64,000 nucleotides of DNA, from the NCBI RefSeq assembly GCF_001279525.1, contig NZ_LGDY01000091.1:620001-684000 (forward strand). Direction: 5' to 3'. A program made the position numbers and the translations under genes. The number at the start of each line of letters is the position of its first letter. Positions within the stretch are counted from its first letter, which is position 1. The DNA comes from Nocardia sp. NRRL S-836 (GTDB taxonomy: Bacteria; Actinomycetota; Actinomycetes; Mycobacteriales; Pseudonocardiaceae). This document shows positions 37,898 to 52,800 of the stretch, one piece after another. Under the pieces are notes generated by a model. The model did no database searches, was not told the DNA's origin, and saw only the letters and a list, made by a program, of their open reading frames with translations.

Positions 37898-40800
37898 ATG
37901 GATGAGAACGCCAAGCTGCGCGACTACCTGACCCGCGTCACCGGAGAGCTGCAGCGCACCCGCAACCGCCTGGCCGAGGTCGAGGACCGCGAGGCCGAGC
38001 CGATCGCGGTCGTGGGCATGGGCTGCCGCTTCCCCGGCGGCGTGCGCACACCCGAGCAGTTCTGGGACCTGCTGGTCACCGGCCGGCACGGGATCACCGA
38101 GTTCCCCGGCAACCGGGGCTGGGACGTCGACGGCCTGTTCGACCCCGACCCCGACCACCTGGGCACCAGCTACGTGCGGCTCGGCGGCTTCGTGCACGAC
38201 GCCGACGAGTTCGACCCGGAGTTCTTCGGCGTCTCCCCGCGCGAAGCGGTGTCGATGGACCCGCAGCAGCGCCTGCTGCTGGAGACCTCGTGGGAGGCGC
38301 TGGAGCGGGCGGGCATCGACCCGTCCTCGCTCAAGGGCAGCCGCGCCGCGGTGTTCATGGGCACGAACGGCCAGGACTACGCCCGCGACCTGCCCAGGGG
38401 CGTCGAAGGCGTCGAGGGCTACCTGGGCACCGGCACCGCCGGCAGCGTCCTGTCCGGCCGGATCTCCTACGTGCTGGGCCTGGAGGGCCCGTCGGTCACC
38501 GTCGACACGGCGTGCTCGGCGTCGCTGGTGACCCTGCACCTCGCGGTCCGCTCGCTGCGCGCGGGTGAGTCCGACCTGGCGCTGTCCGGTGGCGCCACGG
38601 TGATGTCGGACCCCGGCGCCTTCGTCGAGTTCTCCCGCCAGCGGGGACTGGCCCGTGACGGCCTGGTGAAGGCGTTCGCCGCGGCCTCCGACGGCACCGG
38701 GTGGGGCGAGGGCGCGGGCGTGGTCGTGCTCGAACGGCTGTCCGACGCCCAGCGCAACGGCCATCAGGTCCTCGCCGTCATCCGCGGCACGGCGGTCAAC
38801 TCCGACGGCGCGTCCAACGGCCTCACCGCACCCAACGGGCCGTCGCAGCAGCGGGTCATCCGCGCCGCGCTCACCGACGCCCGGCTGTCCGCGAAGGACG
38901 TCGACGCCATCGAGGCGCACGGCACCGGCACCACCCTCGGCGACCCCATCGAGGTGCAGGCGCTGCAGGCCGTCTACGGGCGGGGCCGCGAGACCGGCCG
39001 TCCGCTGCACCTCGGCTCGGTCAAGTCGAACATCGGTCACACGCAGGCCGCCGCCGGCGTCGCCAGCGTGATCAAGATGATCCTGGCCCTGCGCAACGCC
39101 GTGCTGCCGGCGAGCCTGCACATCGACGCCCCCACCCCGCAGGTCGACTGGTCGTCCGGCGCGATCTCCCTGCTCACCGAGAACCGCACGTGGCCCGCCG
39201 GCCGCGTCCGCCGTGCCGGTGTGTCGTCGTTCGGCATCAGCGGTACCAACGCCCACGTCATCCTGGAGCAGGCACCGGAGAGCGCGGAGCTGCCCGAGCG
39301 CGGGCCCGTTCCCGCGCTGGTCCCGTGGGTGCTGTCCGGCCGGACCGACGCCGCACTGCGGGCGCAGGCCGAGGCGCTGCTGTCCGTCGAGGGGGAGCCG
39401 GCCGACATCGGCTACTCGCTCGCGGCGACGCGGGCCACCGGGCAGTGCCGCGCCGTCGTCACCGGCACCGGCACCGACTCCCTCCGCGCGGGCCTGCGGG
39501 CCGTGGCCCAGGGGACCGGTGCGCCCGGCGTCACCACCGGTGTGGCCGTAGGTGGCCAGCTCGCCGTCATGTTCACCGGTCAGGGTTCGCAGCGGCTGGG
39601 TATGGGGCGTGAGCTGTACGCGGCGTTCCCCGTCTTCGCCGAGGCGTACGACGAGATCGCCGCGCTGTTGCCCGGAATCCGGGAGATCGACGACGCCGAG
39701 GTGCTCAACCAGACGGGCAACGCGCAACCGGCGCTGTTCGCGCTGGAGGTGGCGCTGTACCGGCTGGTCGAGTCGTGGGGCGTGCGGCCGGACTTCCTGA
39801 TCGGCCACTCGGTCGGTGAGCTGGCCGCGGCACACGTCGCCGGTGTCTGGTCGCTGGAGGACGCGGCGAAGATCGTGGCAGCGCGCGGCCGGCTCATGCA
39901 GGCGCTGCCCTCCGGCGGCGGCATGGCCGCGATCCAGGCCGGTGAGGACGAGGTCAGGGCCGCGCTGCGCGACGGCGTCGACATCGCCGCGGTCAACGGT
40001 CCCGAGGCGGTCGTGATCTCGGGCGCCGCGGACGCCGTCGCCGAGGTGGCCGCGCGGTTCGCCGCTGCCGGCCGCAAGACCAAGGCGCTCGCGGTCTCGC
40101 ACGCGTTCCACTCCGCGCTGATGGACGGCATGCTCGCGGAGTTCGCCGAGGTCGTGCGCGGGGTGACGTTCCAGACCCCGAAGATCGCCCTGGTCTCCAA
40201 CGTGACCGGGCAGCTCGCCCGCACCGAGGACGTCTGCGACCCCGGCTACTGGGTCCGGCACGTCCGCGATGCCGTCCGGTTCGCCGACGGCGTCGGAACC
40301 CTGGCTGCGGCCGGTGTCACGCGGTACCTCGAACTCGGGCCGGACGGCGTGCTGTGCGCCGCCGGGCAGGACTGCGCGGACGGCCGGTTCGTCCCCGTGC
40401 TGCGCCGCGACCGCGACGAGGTCGCCACGCTCCTGGCCGGTCTCGCCGAGCTGCACGTCCACGGCGGCCGGGTCGACTGGTCCGCGTACCTGCGCGGTGG
40501 GCGTGTGGTCGACCTGCCCACCTACCCGTTCCAGCGCGACCGCTACTGGCTGCCCGTCACCGCGCCCGCGGGCGACGCGTCCGGGCTCGGCCTCAGCTCG
40601 CTGGACCACCCGCTGCTCGGTGCCGCCGTCTCGGTCGCCGACGCCGACGGGTTCCTGTTCACCGGCGTCCTGTCCACGCGGACCCACCCGTGGCTGGCCG
40701 ACCACGTCGTCATGGGAGCGGTGGTCGTGCCCGGCACGGCCCTGGTCGAACTGGCCGTGCGCGCGGCCGACGAGACGGGGCTGACCGGCGTCGAGGAGCT

Positions 40801-43800
40801 CACCCTCCAGGCACCGCTGGTGCTGCCCGAGAACGCGGGCGTGCACGTGCAGCTGTGGGTGGGTGCGCCGGACGAGGCCCGCCGCCGTCCGCTGACCCTG
40901 CACTCCCGTCCCGGTGGCGCCGCGGTCGACGCCCCGTGGACGCTGCACGCCTCCGGCTCGCTGGCCGCGGCGCCCCAGGCCACGTCCTGGGACCTCACCG
41001 AGTGGCCACCGGCCGGCGCCGAGGCGGTCCCGCTGGACGGCCACTACCGGGAGCTCGCCGCCCTGGGGCTGGACTACGGCGAGACCTTCCAGGGCCTGCG
41101 CGCGGTGTGGCGGCGGGGCGAGGACACCTTCGCCGAGGTCGCGCTGCCCGACGCGGCACGTGACCAGGCGGGCCGGTTCGGCCTGCACCCGGCGCTGCTC
41201 GACGCCGCGCTGCACGCACTGGCACTGGACGAGGGCGGCCAGGCCCGGCTGCCGTTCGCCTGGACCGACGTGGCCCTGCACGCCTCCGGCGCCGCCGACC
41301 TGCGGGTGCGGCTGTCCCCGGCGGGCACCGACGCGGTCACCCTGAGGGTCGCCGACGGCGAGGGCACGCCGATCGCCACGGTCGGCTCCCTGGCGGTGCG
41401 GCCGGTCTCGGCCGAGCAGATCCGCACGGCCGCCGACCAGAACGGGCTCTACGAGCTCGCCTGGAAGCCGGTCACCCCGGCCGGAGGTGACGCACCGGAG
41501 TGGGTGCGGTGGGACGACCTGGGCGAGGCCGTCCCGCCGGTCGTCGTGCACCGCGCCGAAGGCGAGGACGTGCACGACACGGTCGCCGCGACGCTCGACG
41601 TGCTCCAGCGGTGGCTGGCCGACGAGCGGTTCGAGACCGCGAAGCTCGTCGTCCAGACCGTCGGCGCCGTCTCCACCGGAGTGGACGACCTCGCCGTCGG
41701 CCCGGCCGTGGCCGCGGTGTGGGGCCTGGTGCGCTCCGCGCAGTCCGAGCACCCCGACCGCTTCGCACTGGTGGACGCCGACGAGATCACCGACGCCGTT
41801 CTCACGTGCGACGAGCCGCAGCTGGCCGTGCGCGGAGACCAACTCCTGGTGCCGCGCCTGGTCGCCACGGAGACCACCGGTCGCCTGGTCCCGCCCGCCG
41901 GTGACTGGCGGCTGGGCATGTCGGGCAAGGGCACCGTCGACCACCTGGTGCTGGAACCGGTGGCGGCGCGGCCGCTCGCGCCGACCGAGGTCCGCGTCGC
42001 CGTGCGCGCCGCCGGGCTGAACTTCCGGGACGTGCTGAACGTCCTGGGCATGTACCGCGGCGAGGCCGGGCTGCTCGTCAGCGAGCTGGCCGGTGTCGTG
42101 ACCGAGGTGGGCGCGTCCGTGACCGACCTCGCGCCCGGCGACGAGGTGATGGGCCTGGTCGCCGGTGGCGGTGGCCCGGCCGCGGTGGTCGAGCGCCAGA
42201 TGATCACCCGCAAGCCCGCGGGGTGGACGTTCGAGCAGGCCGCGACCGTGCCGCTGGTGTTCCTCACCGCCTACTACGCGCTGTGCGACCTGGGCGAGCT
42301 GAAGGCGGGGGAGTCGATCCTGATCCACTCCGCCGCCGGCGGTGTGGGCATGGCCGCGACGCAGCTGGCCCACCACCTGGGCGCCGTGGTGTACGGCACG
42401 GCGAGCGAGGGCAAGCAGCACGTGCTGCGCGAGGCGGGCATCGACGGCGAGCGCATCGCCTCGTCCCGCACGCTCGACTTCGAACAGCGGTTCGGCCGGG
42501 TCGACGTCGTGCTCAACGCGCTGGCGGGCGACTTCGTGGACGCGTCGCTGCGGACGACGGCGCCGGGTGGCCGCTTCCTGGAGATGGGCAAGGCCGACGT
42601 CCGTGACGCCGACGACGTGGCCGCCCACCACCCGGACGTGCGGTACCAGGCGTTCGACCTGAGCGAGGCGGGACCCGAGCGCACGGCGCAGATGTGGACC
42701 GCCCTGGTCGAGCTTTTCGACAGGGGCGTGCTCGAACCCCTTCCCGTGCGGGCGTGGGACGTGCGCCAGGCACGGGCGGCGTTCCGCTTCCTCAGCCAGG
42801 CCAAGCACATCGGCAAGGTCGCGCTGTCGATGCCGAGGACCGCCGAGCCGGGCGGGACCGTGCTCGTGACCGGTGGCACCGGCGGCCTGGGTGCCGTGGT
42901 GGCCCGGCACCTGGTCACCGACCACGGCGTCCGCAGGCTCCTGCTCACCAGCCGGCGCGGCCTCGCCGCCCCTGGCGCGCAGGCGCTGGTCGAGGAGCTC
43001 ACCGGGCTGGGTGCCGAGGTGTCGGCCGCGGCCTGCGACGTGGCGGACCGCGCCGCGCTCGCCGCACTGCTCGACGGCGTCGAGCTGACCGGCGTGGTGC
43101 ACGCGGCCGGTGTGCTCGACGACGGCACGATCGACTCGCTGACCCCGCGGCGGGTGGCGGGCGTGCTGGGCCCCAAGGCCGACGCCGCCCGGTACCTGCA
43201 CGAGCTGACCACGCCCCACGACCTGGCCTTCTTCATCACCTTCTCCTCAGCCGCCGGTGTGCTCGGCGCGCCGGGACAGGGCAGCTACGCCGCCGCGAAC
43301 GCCTACCTCGACGCGCTCGCCGAGCACCGGCGGGCCCTCGGCCTGCCCGGCCAGTCGATGGCCTGGGGCCTGTGGGCGGCCGGCATGGGCGAGGCGCTCG
43401 GCGACGCCGACCTCGCCCGGTTGCGCAACGGCGGCACGCCCGCGCTGACCGTGCCGGAGGGGCTGGCGCTGTTCGACGCCGCGCTCGCGGCCGACGCGCC
43501 CGTGGCCGTCCCGATCAAGCTGGACCTGCCCGCGCTGCGGGCCTCCGCGCGCGGCACCGCGCTGCCCGCCGTGCTCGGTGGTCTCGTGCGCACGCCGGGC
43601 AGGCGGGCCGCGCAGTCCGGTGCCGGGCGGGGCTCCTCGCTCGCGCGCCGCCTCGCCTCGCTCACCGAGGCCGAGCAGGACCACGCGCTGCTGGACCTGG
43701 TCCGCACCGAGGTCGGGCTGGTGCTCGGGCACGTGACCGCGGGCGGCATCGAGCCCGGCCGCGGGTTCACCGACCTCGGTTTCGACTCCCTCACGGCGGT

Positions 43801-46800
43801 CGAGCTGCGCAACCGGCTGAGCGCGGCGACCGGCCTGCGCCTGCCGTCCACGGTGACCTTCGACCACCCGACCCCCGTGGCGCTGGCGGGTTTCCTGCGC
43901 GCCGAGCTGCTGGGCGAACTGGGCCTGGCGGGCACGCCGCAGGTGCGGGCGCAGGTCGCCGCCGGCGACGACCCCATCGCGATCGTCGCCATGAGCTGCC
44001 GGTTCCCCGGCGGCGTGCGGTCACCGGAGGACCTCTGGGCGCTGGTGTCCGAGGGCCGCGAGGGCATCTCCCCGTTCCCCGACGACCGCGGCTGGGACCT
44101 GGCGGCGCTGTTCGACACCACACCGGGCAAGCAGGGTGTCTCGAACACGCGGGTCGGCGGGTTCCTGGAGGACGCCGGCGACTTCGACCCGGAGTTCTTC
44201 CGGATCTCGCCGCGCGAGGCGCTCGCCATGGACCCGCAGCAGCGGTTGCTGCTGGAGGTCTCCTGGGAGGCGTTCGAACGGGCCGGGCTCAAGCCGGTGG
44301 ACCTGCGCGGCAGCACGACGGGCGTGTTCGCCGGCGCGATCTACCACGACTACGCGTCGCAGCTGAAGACGATTCCCGACGACGTCGAGGGCTTCCTCGG
44401 CACCGGGACCTCCGGCTCGATGATGTCCGGGCGGATCGCCTACACCTTCGGCTTCGAGGGTCCGGCCGTGTCGGTCGACACCGCCTGCTCGTCGTCGCTG
44501 GTGGCGTTGCACATGGCGGCCCACTCGCTGCGTTCGGGTGAGTGCGATCTGGCCCTGGCCGGCGGTGTGACCGTGATGTCCACGCCCGGTCCGTTCATCG
44601 ACTTCAGCAAGCAGCAGGCCATGGCGCTCGACGGCCGCTGCAAGGCGTTCGCCGACGGCGCCGACGGCGTCAGCTGGGGCGAGGGCGTCGGCATGCTGCT
44701 GCTGGAGCGGCTGTCGGACGCGCGCCGCAACGGCCACCCGGTGCTGGCGCTGCTCAAGGGTTCCGCGGTGAACCAGGACGGCGCGTCCAGCGGCCTGACC
44801 GCGCCGAACGGTCCGTCGCAGCAGCGGGTGATCCGGCAGGCGCTGGCCAACGCGGGGTTGTCGGCGTCCGATGTGGACGTGGTGGAGGCGCACGGCACGG
44901 GCACCCGGCTGGGTGACCCGATCGAGGCGCAGGCGCTGCTCGCGACCTACGGCCAGGACCGGCGGGAGCCGTTGTGGCTGGGGTCGGTGAAGTCGAACAT
45001 CGGCCACACCCAGGCTGCGGCGGGTGTCGCCGGTGTCATCAAGATGGTGCAGGCCATGCAGAGCGGTGTGCTGCCGCGCACCCTCCACGTCGACGAGCCG
45101 TCCGGCCAGGTCGACTGGGACCGGGGTGCGATCCGGCTGCTCACCGAGCAGGTCGAGTGGCCGCGGACCGGTGCGCCGCGCCGGGCGAGCGTGTCGTCGT
45201 TCGGCTTCAGCGGAACTAACGCGCACGTCGTGCTCGAACACGTCCCGGCACCCGCCGCCGCGCAGGCCGAGCCGAACCCGCCCGCGGTGGTGCCGCTGGT
45301 GCTGTCCGCCCGGTCCGACGAAGCCCTGCGGGAGCAGGCCGGCCGGCTTGCCGCCGACCTGGGCTCGAAGTCGTTGCTGGAACTCGGCTACTCGCTCGTG
45401 ACGACCCGCCAGGCGCACGAACGGCGTGCCGTCGTGGTCGGCGCCGACCGGGAGAGCGCGCTCGCCGGGCTGTCGGCCTTCGCCACGACCGGCCAGGCGG
45501 CCACCGTGGTCACCGGTCTGGCCGCCCCCGGCAGGCTGGCGTTCCTGTTCGCCGGCCAGGGAACCCAGCGGCTGGGCATGGGTTCCGGGCTGTACGAAGC
45601 ATTTCCGGTCTTCGCGCAGGCCTACGACGAGGTTTGCGGTCAGCTGCCCGGTATCAGGGACATCAGCGACGCAGAGGTGCTGGCGCAGACCGGCAACGCC
45701 CAGCCCGCGATCTTCGCGTTGGAGGTGGCGCTGTTCCGGTTGATCCGGTCGTGGAACGTCACGCCGGACTTCGTCGCCGGACACTCGATCGGTGAGATCG
45801 CGGCGGCGCACGTGGCCGGCGTGTTCTCGTTGCAGGACGCGGCGACGCTGGTGTCCGCACGCGGCCGGCTGATGCAGGCGCTGCCCGCCGGTGGCGCGAT
45901 GGTCGCCGTCGAGGCGACCGAGGACGAGGTGCGCGAGCACCTGTCGCCGGAGGTCTGCCTGGCCGCGGTGAACGGCCCGAACGCCGTGGTGCTCTCGGGT
46001 GCGGCCGCGCCGACCCTTGAAGTGGCCGGGAGGTTCGAGCGGCTCGGCCGCCGCGCCAAGCGGCTGGCGGTCTCGCACGCGTTCCACTCGGCGCTCATGG
46101 AGCCGATGCTGGCGGAGTTCCGCGCGGTGGCGGAGTCGGTCGAGTACCGCGAACCGGCGGTTCCGATGGTGTCCACCGTGACGGGTGCGCTGGTGGGACC
46201 GGGCGTGGTGACGGCACCGGAGTACTGGGTCGAGCACGTGCGCGAGCCGGTCCGGTTCGCCGACGGCCTGACGGCACTGGCCGGTCTGGACGTCACCCGG
46301 TTCCTGGAGATCGGCCCCGACGCCGCCCTGTCCGGCCTCGGGCAGCACACCGTCGAGGCGGTGTTCGTCCCGTCCCTGCGCAAGGACCGCGACGAGTCCA
46401 CCTCGCTGGTGACCGCGCTGGGCACCCTGTTCAGCCACGGCGTCGACGTCGGCTGGCAGGAGTACTTCGCCGGCAGCGGCGCGGCGGTCGTCGACCTGCC
46501 GACCTACCCCTTCCGGCGCCAGCGGTTCTGGCTGCACTCCACGCCCGGAGCCGGTGACGCCGCGAGCCTGGGCCAGGGCGCGCTGGACCACCCGCTGCTC
46601 GGCGCCACCGTCACGCTCCCGGACAGCGGCGGACTCGTGCTGACGGGCCGGCTGTCGCTGGACGCACAGCCGTGGCTGGCCGGGCACCGGGTGATGGGCA
46701 CGGTCCTGCTGCCCGGCACGGCGTTCGCGGAACTGGCCGTCCAGGCGGGCGACGAGGTCGGCTGCGACACCGTGGAGGAGCTCGTTCTCCAGGCACCGCT

Positions 46801-49800
46801 GGTGCTCGGCAGCGCGGCACTGCAACTCCGGGTGTCCCTCTCGGACTCCGAAGTGGACGGACGCCGCACGGTGACCGTCCACTCGCGGCCCGAGGGCGCC
46901 GACGACGAATGGACGTTGCACGCCACCGGAACGCTGATCCCCGGTGGTGGCGGGCCTGGGGCGGAAGAGACCGGGTGGCCGCCGGAGAACGCCGTGCCGG
47001 TCGACCTCGACGGCTTCTACGCCACCCTCGCCGAGGCCGGACTGGACTACGGCGGCGTCTTCCGCGGCCTGCGGGCCGCCTGGCGCCGGGGTGAGGAGAC
47101 GTTTGCCGAGGTCGAGCTGCCCGAGGGCACCGACGTCAGCCGGTTCGGCCTGCACCCGGCGCTGCTGGACGCCGCGTTGCACGCCGTCGGGCTGTCCGGT
47201 GGCCAGGCGCGGCTGCCGTTCTCGCTGGCCGGTCTGACGTTGCACGCGGCCGGCGCGACCGCCCTGCGGGTCCGGCTCGCCCCGGCGGGATCGGGCGCGC
47301 TGTCGCTGCGGGTGGCCGACGGCACCGGTGCGCCGGTGCTCTCGGTTGACCGGCTCGCGTTGCGGGAGATCAGCGAGGAGCAGCTCCGCCCGGTCGACCA
47401 GGCGGAGCGCGACGCCCTGTTCACCGTGGACTGGGTGCCGGTCACGGCCAACGTCCAGCCACCCGGCCAGGAGGCCGCGGTCGTCCACTCCGTGCCCGAG
47501 GGTGCGGCCGACGTGGTGACCGCCGAGGTGCTGGGCCTGCTGCAGTCGTGGCTGGCCGAGGACCGCGAGGCCAAGCTGGTCGTGCGCACGACCCCGGGCC
47601 TTCCCGCGCACGCCGCGGTGAGCGGGCTCGTGCGCAGCGCACAGGCCGAGCACCCGGACCGGTTCGTGCTGGTGCACGGCGATGGTGATGTCGCCGCGGC
47701 GGTCGGCACGGGTGAGCCGGAGGTGCTGCTCGCCGACGGCGAGCTGCGGGTGCCCCGGCTGGTGCGCTCCAGGGCGACCGGTCGCGACGACTGGTCGCTC
47801 GACGGGACCGTGCTGGTCACCGGCGGTACCGGCGGCCTGGGCGCGCTCGTCGCCCGCCGCCTCGTCGAACGCCACGGCGTCCGGAACCTGTTGCTGGTCA
47901 GCCGTTCCGGCGGCGACAGCCCTCAGGCACCACAGCTGGTGCGGGAGCTGACCGAGCTCGGCGCGGAGGTGACGGTCGCCGCGTGCGACGTCTCCGACCG
48001 CGGCCAGCTCGAGACCGCGCTCGCCCTCGTTCCCGCCGACCGGCCGCTGCGCGGGGTCGTGCACGCGGCCGGTGTGCTCGACGACGGCGTGCTCGACGCG
48101 CTGACCCGTGACCGCGTCGAAGCCGTGCTGCGCCCCAAGGCCGACGCGGCCTGGCACCTGCACGAGCTGACCGGCGGCCTCGACCTGTTCGTCACGTTCT
48201 CCTCGATCGCGGGCACGCTCGGCGCGCCGGGGCAGGCCAACTACGCCGCGGCGAACGGCTTCCTCGACGGTCTCGCCGTCCACCGCCGCACGCTCGGGCT
48301 GCCGGCGACGTCGATCGCCTACGGCCTGTGGGACGAGGGCATGGGCCACGGCCAAGCGGCCGGTCCCGCCGGTTTCGCGGCGCTCTCGGCCGAGGACGGC
48401 CTGGCGCTGTTCGACCTCGTCGCGCTCGGAGAGGACGCGAACCCGGTCGCGATGCGGCTGGACGTCGCCGCTGTCAGGGAGGGCGCGAAGGCCACCGGCG
48501 TGGTCCCGCACGTCCTGCGAAGCCTGGTCAAGGTCCGCCCGCGGCGCACCGCGCGCACGGAGGAAGGTGCCGGGCTGCGCGAGCGGCTGGGTGCGCTGCC
48601 TCCGGCCGAACGACTGCGGCAGCTGCTCGACCTGATCCGCACCGAGGTCGCCCTGGTGCTGGGCCACACCAGCCCGGACGCGGTCGAGACCGACCGCGCG
48701 TTCGGCGACCTGGGTTTCGACTCGCTCACCGCGGTCGAGCTCCGCAACCGCGTCGACGCGGCCACGGGCCTCAGGCTGCCCGCCACCCTCACGTTCGACT
48801 ACCCGACGCCCCTGGCGCTGGCCGAGTTCATCCAGGCCGAGTTCCTCGACGAGCTGGCCGGTCCGGCGACGCCGGTGTTCGCCTCCGTGGCGCTCGCCGA
48901 CGATCCGATCGCCATCGTCGGCATGGCCTGCCGCTACCCCGGCGGCGTCGGCTCGCCGGAGGACCTGTGGGACCTCGTCACGAACGGCCGCGACGGCGTC
49001 ACCCGCTTCCCCGAGGACCGCGGGTGGGACGTCGACGGCATCTACCACCCCGACCCCGACGCGCAGGGCAAGACCTACACGCGGGAGGGCGGGTTCCTGC
49101 ACGACGCCGGCGACTTCGATCCGGAGTTCTTCGGCATCTCGCCGCGCGAGGCGCTGGCGATGGACCCGCAGCAGCGGTTGCTGCTGGAGGTCTCGTGGGA
49201 GGCGCTGGAGCACGCGCGGATCGATCCCGCGGGGCTCAAGGGCACGCCGACCGGTGTGTTCGCCGGGTTGATGTACCACGACTACGGTGCGCGCCTCGGC
49301 GCGTTGCCCGACGGTGTCGAGGGTTTCATCGGCACCGGGACGTCCGGCAGCGTGCTGTCCGGGCGCGTGGCCTACACCCTGGGCCTGGAGGGCCCGGCCG
49401 TCACCGTCGACACGGCGTGCTCGTCCTCCCTGGTCGCGATGCACTGGGCGATGCAGGTACTGCGCTCGGGTGAGTGCTCGATGGCCCTGGCCGGCGGTGT
49501 CACCGTCATGGCCTCTCCCGACACGTTCATCGGCTTCTCCCGGCAGCGCGGTCTCGCCGTCGACGGCCGGTGCAAGTCGTTCTCCGCCGACGCCGACGGC
49601 ACCGGCTGGTCCGAGGGCGTCGGCGTGCTGGTGCTGGAGCGGTTGTCCGACGCCCGGCGCAACGGTCACCGCGTTCTCGCGGTGGTCAGGGGTTCCGCGG
49701 TGAACCAGGACGGCGCGTCCAACGGTCTCACCGCGCCGAATGGCCCGTCGCAGCAGCGGGTGATCCGGCAGGCGCTGGCCAGCGCGGGCATCGAGTCGTC

Positions 49801-52800
49801 CACTGTGGACGTCGTCGAGGCGCACGGCACCGGCACCCCGCTGGGCGATCCCATCGAGGCGCAGGCGCTGCTCGCCACCTACGGCCAGGAGCGTGCCGAG
49901 GAGCCGCTGTACCTCGGCTCGATCAAGTCGAACATCGGCCACACCCAGGCCTCGGCCGGTGTCGCCGGTGTCATCAAGATGGTCCAGGCGCTGCGGCACG
50001 GCGTGCTTCCCGCGACGTTGCACCTGCAGGAGCCGACCCCGCACGTCGACTGGGCGGCCGGTGAGGTCAGCCTGCTCACCGAGCAGCGCGCCTGGCCCGC
50101 GGTCGACCGGCCGCGCCGCGCCGCCGTGTCGTCGTTCGGCATCAGCGGCACCAACGCGCACGTGATCCTGGAGCAGGCCGAGGACGAGCTCGCGCCGCCG
50201 CGTGCGGACGTGGAGCTGCCCGTCGTGCCCTGGGTGGTCTCCGGGCGCAGCGAGCAGGCACTGCACGAGCAGGCGGCCCGGCTGCTGGAGATCGGCGGTC
50301 AGCCCGCCGACCTCGGCCTGTCGCTGGCCACCACGCGCACCTCGCACGACCACCGGGCCGTCGTGGTCGGCTCGACCCCGGAGGAGCTGCGTGCCGGTCT
50401 GGCGGCGCTGTCGGCCGGGGAGACCACGGCGTCGGTCACGACCGGCCGAGTCCTTTCCGGACGGACGGCGGTGCTGTTCACCGGCCAGGGTTCCCAGCGC
50501 GTGGGCATGGGTTCCGGGCTGTACGAGGCGTTCCCGGTGTTCGCGCAGGCCTATGACGAGGTTTGCGGTCACCTGCCCGGTATCAGGGAGATCACCGACG
50601 CGGAGGTGCTGGCGCAGACCGGCAACGCGCAGCCGGCGATCTTCGCGTTGGAGGTGGCGCTGTTCCGCCTGGTGCGGTCGTGGGGTGTCGTGCCGGACTT
50701 CGTCGCCGGGCATTCGATCGGTGAGATCGCGGCGGCGCACGTGGCCGGCGTGTTGTCGCTGGCGGACGCGGCGACGCTGGTGTCCGCACGCGGCCGGCTG
50801 ATGCAGGAGTTGCCCGCCGGTGGCGCGATGGTCGCCGTCCAGGCGACCGAGGACGAGGTCCGCGAACACCTGTCTCCCAAGGTGTCCCTGGCCGCCGTCA
50901 ACGGCCCGAACGCCGTCGTGCTGTCCGGCGCGGCGACCCAGACCCTCAAGGTCGCCAAGAAGTTCGAGAAGCTTGGCCGCCGCACCAAGCGGCTGGCGGT
51001 CTCGCACGCGTTCCACTCGGCGCTCATGGAGCCGGTGCTGGCCGAGTTCCGCGCGGTGGCGGAGTCGCTGACCTACGCGGCACCGTCGATCCCGGTCGTC
51101 TCCACGGTCACCGGGCAGCTCGTCACCGACCGGCTCACGGACGCCGAGCACTGGGTCGAGCACGTCCGGGAAACGGTTCGCTTCGCCGACACCGTCTCCT
51201 GGCTGCACGACCGGGGCGTCACCCGGTTCCTGGAGGTCGGCCCGGACGGCGTGCTGTCGGCGATGGGCGCCGACACCGCCGATGGCCTCTTCACCTCGTT
51301 CCTGCGCAAGGACCGCGACGAGGCCGCGTCCGCGATGACCGGTCTGGCCGCCGCGTACACCCGCGGTGAGCAGGTCGACTGGTCCGCGGTGTTCGCCGGG
51401 AGCGACGCGCGGATCGTGGACCTCCCGACCTCGGCGTTCCAGCACCAGCGGTTCTGGCTCGCCGCGGCCGCGACGGGCGCGGACGTCTCCGCCGCCGGTC
51501 TCGTGCCTGCCGAGCACCCGCTGCTCGGTGCGGCCGTGCCCTTCGCCGACGGCGACGGCTGGGTGCTCACCGGCCGGCTGTCGCTGGCCACGCACCCGTG
51601 GCTGGCCGACCACTCGGCGCTGGGCGCGGTGCTCATGCCCGGGACCGGGCTGCTGGAGCTGGTGGTGCGGGCCGGTGACGAAGCCGGCTGCGGCACCGTC
51701 GAGGAGCTGACGGTGCAGGCACCGCTGCTGCTGCCGGCGTCCGGTTCGCTGGACGTCCAGGTGCTCGTCGGCGCGGCCGACGGCGCCGACCGGCGACCGG
51801 TGTCGGTGCACTCGCGCAGTGCGCACGGTGCGTGGACCGAGCACGCCGTGGGCACGTTGTCGCCCGGCACGTCCGCACCGTCGTTCGACCTGGCGGCGTG
51901 GCCGCCCGCGGGCGAGGCCGTGGAGCTCGACGGCCTGTACGAGGACTTCGCGGCCGCCGGACTGGCCTACGGGCCGGTCTTCCAGGGACTGCGGGCCGCC
52001 TGGCGCGCCGGTGACGACGTCTGGGCCGAGGTCGCGCTGCCCGAAGCCGAGCACGACCAGGCGGGCCGGTTCGGCCTGCACCCGGCGCTGCTCGACGCGG
52101 CGCTGCACACGATCGGCCTCCTGCCGGGTGAGGGGACCCGGCTGCCGTTCGCGTTCGGCTCGGTGACCCTGCACGCCACCGGTGCGACCACGGTGCGCGT
52201 CCGGGTCACCTCGACCGGTACCGACCGGGTGGCGGTCCTCGTCGCCGACAGCACCGGCGTTCCCGTCGCCACGATCGGCTCGCTGGTCGTCCGCGCCGCC
52301 TCCGCCGAACAGCTCCGCACGACCGGCGAACCGCTGTACGAGCTGTCCTGGGTTCCCGTGCCCGCACAGGGAACCCCGGTCGAGCACGTGCCGCTGCGGG
52401 ACGTCGGCGACGACGTTCCCGCGGCGCTGGTCCTGGACGTCCCGGCGGGCGAACCGCGGGAGGTCCTGCACGGTGCGCTGACGGCGGTCCAGGGGTTCCT
52501 CGCCGAGGAACGGTTCGCCGACGCACGGCTGGTCGTCGTGACCGACGGGTCGCTGTCCGGTGCGGCCGTGCGCGGCCTGGTCCGCAGCGCGGAGTCGGAG
52601 CACCCCGGCCGGTTCGTCCTCGTCGAGGGCGGCGACGTGGCTGCGGCGCTCGCGACGGGTGAGCCGCAGGTCCGCGTCCACGACGGCGAGACGCTGGCAC
52701 CCCGGCTCGTCCGGGCCCGCACCGCGAGCCCGGCCACGTGGGGCGAGGGCACCGTCCTCGTCACCGGCGGCACGGGCGGGATCGGCGCCGCGGTCGCTCG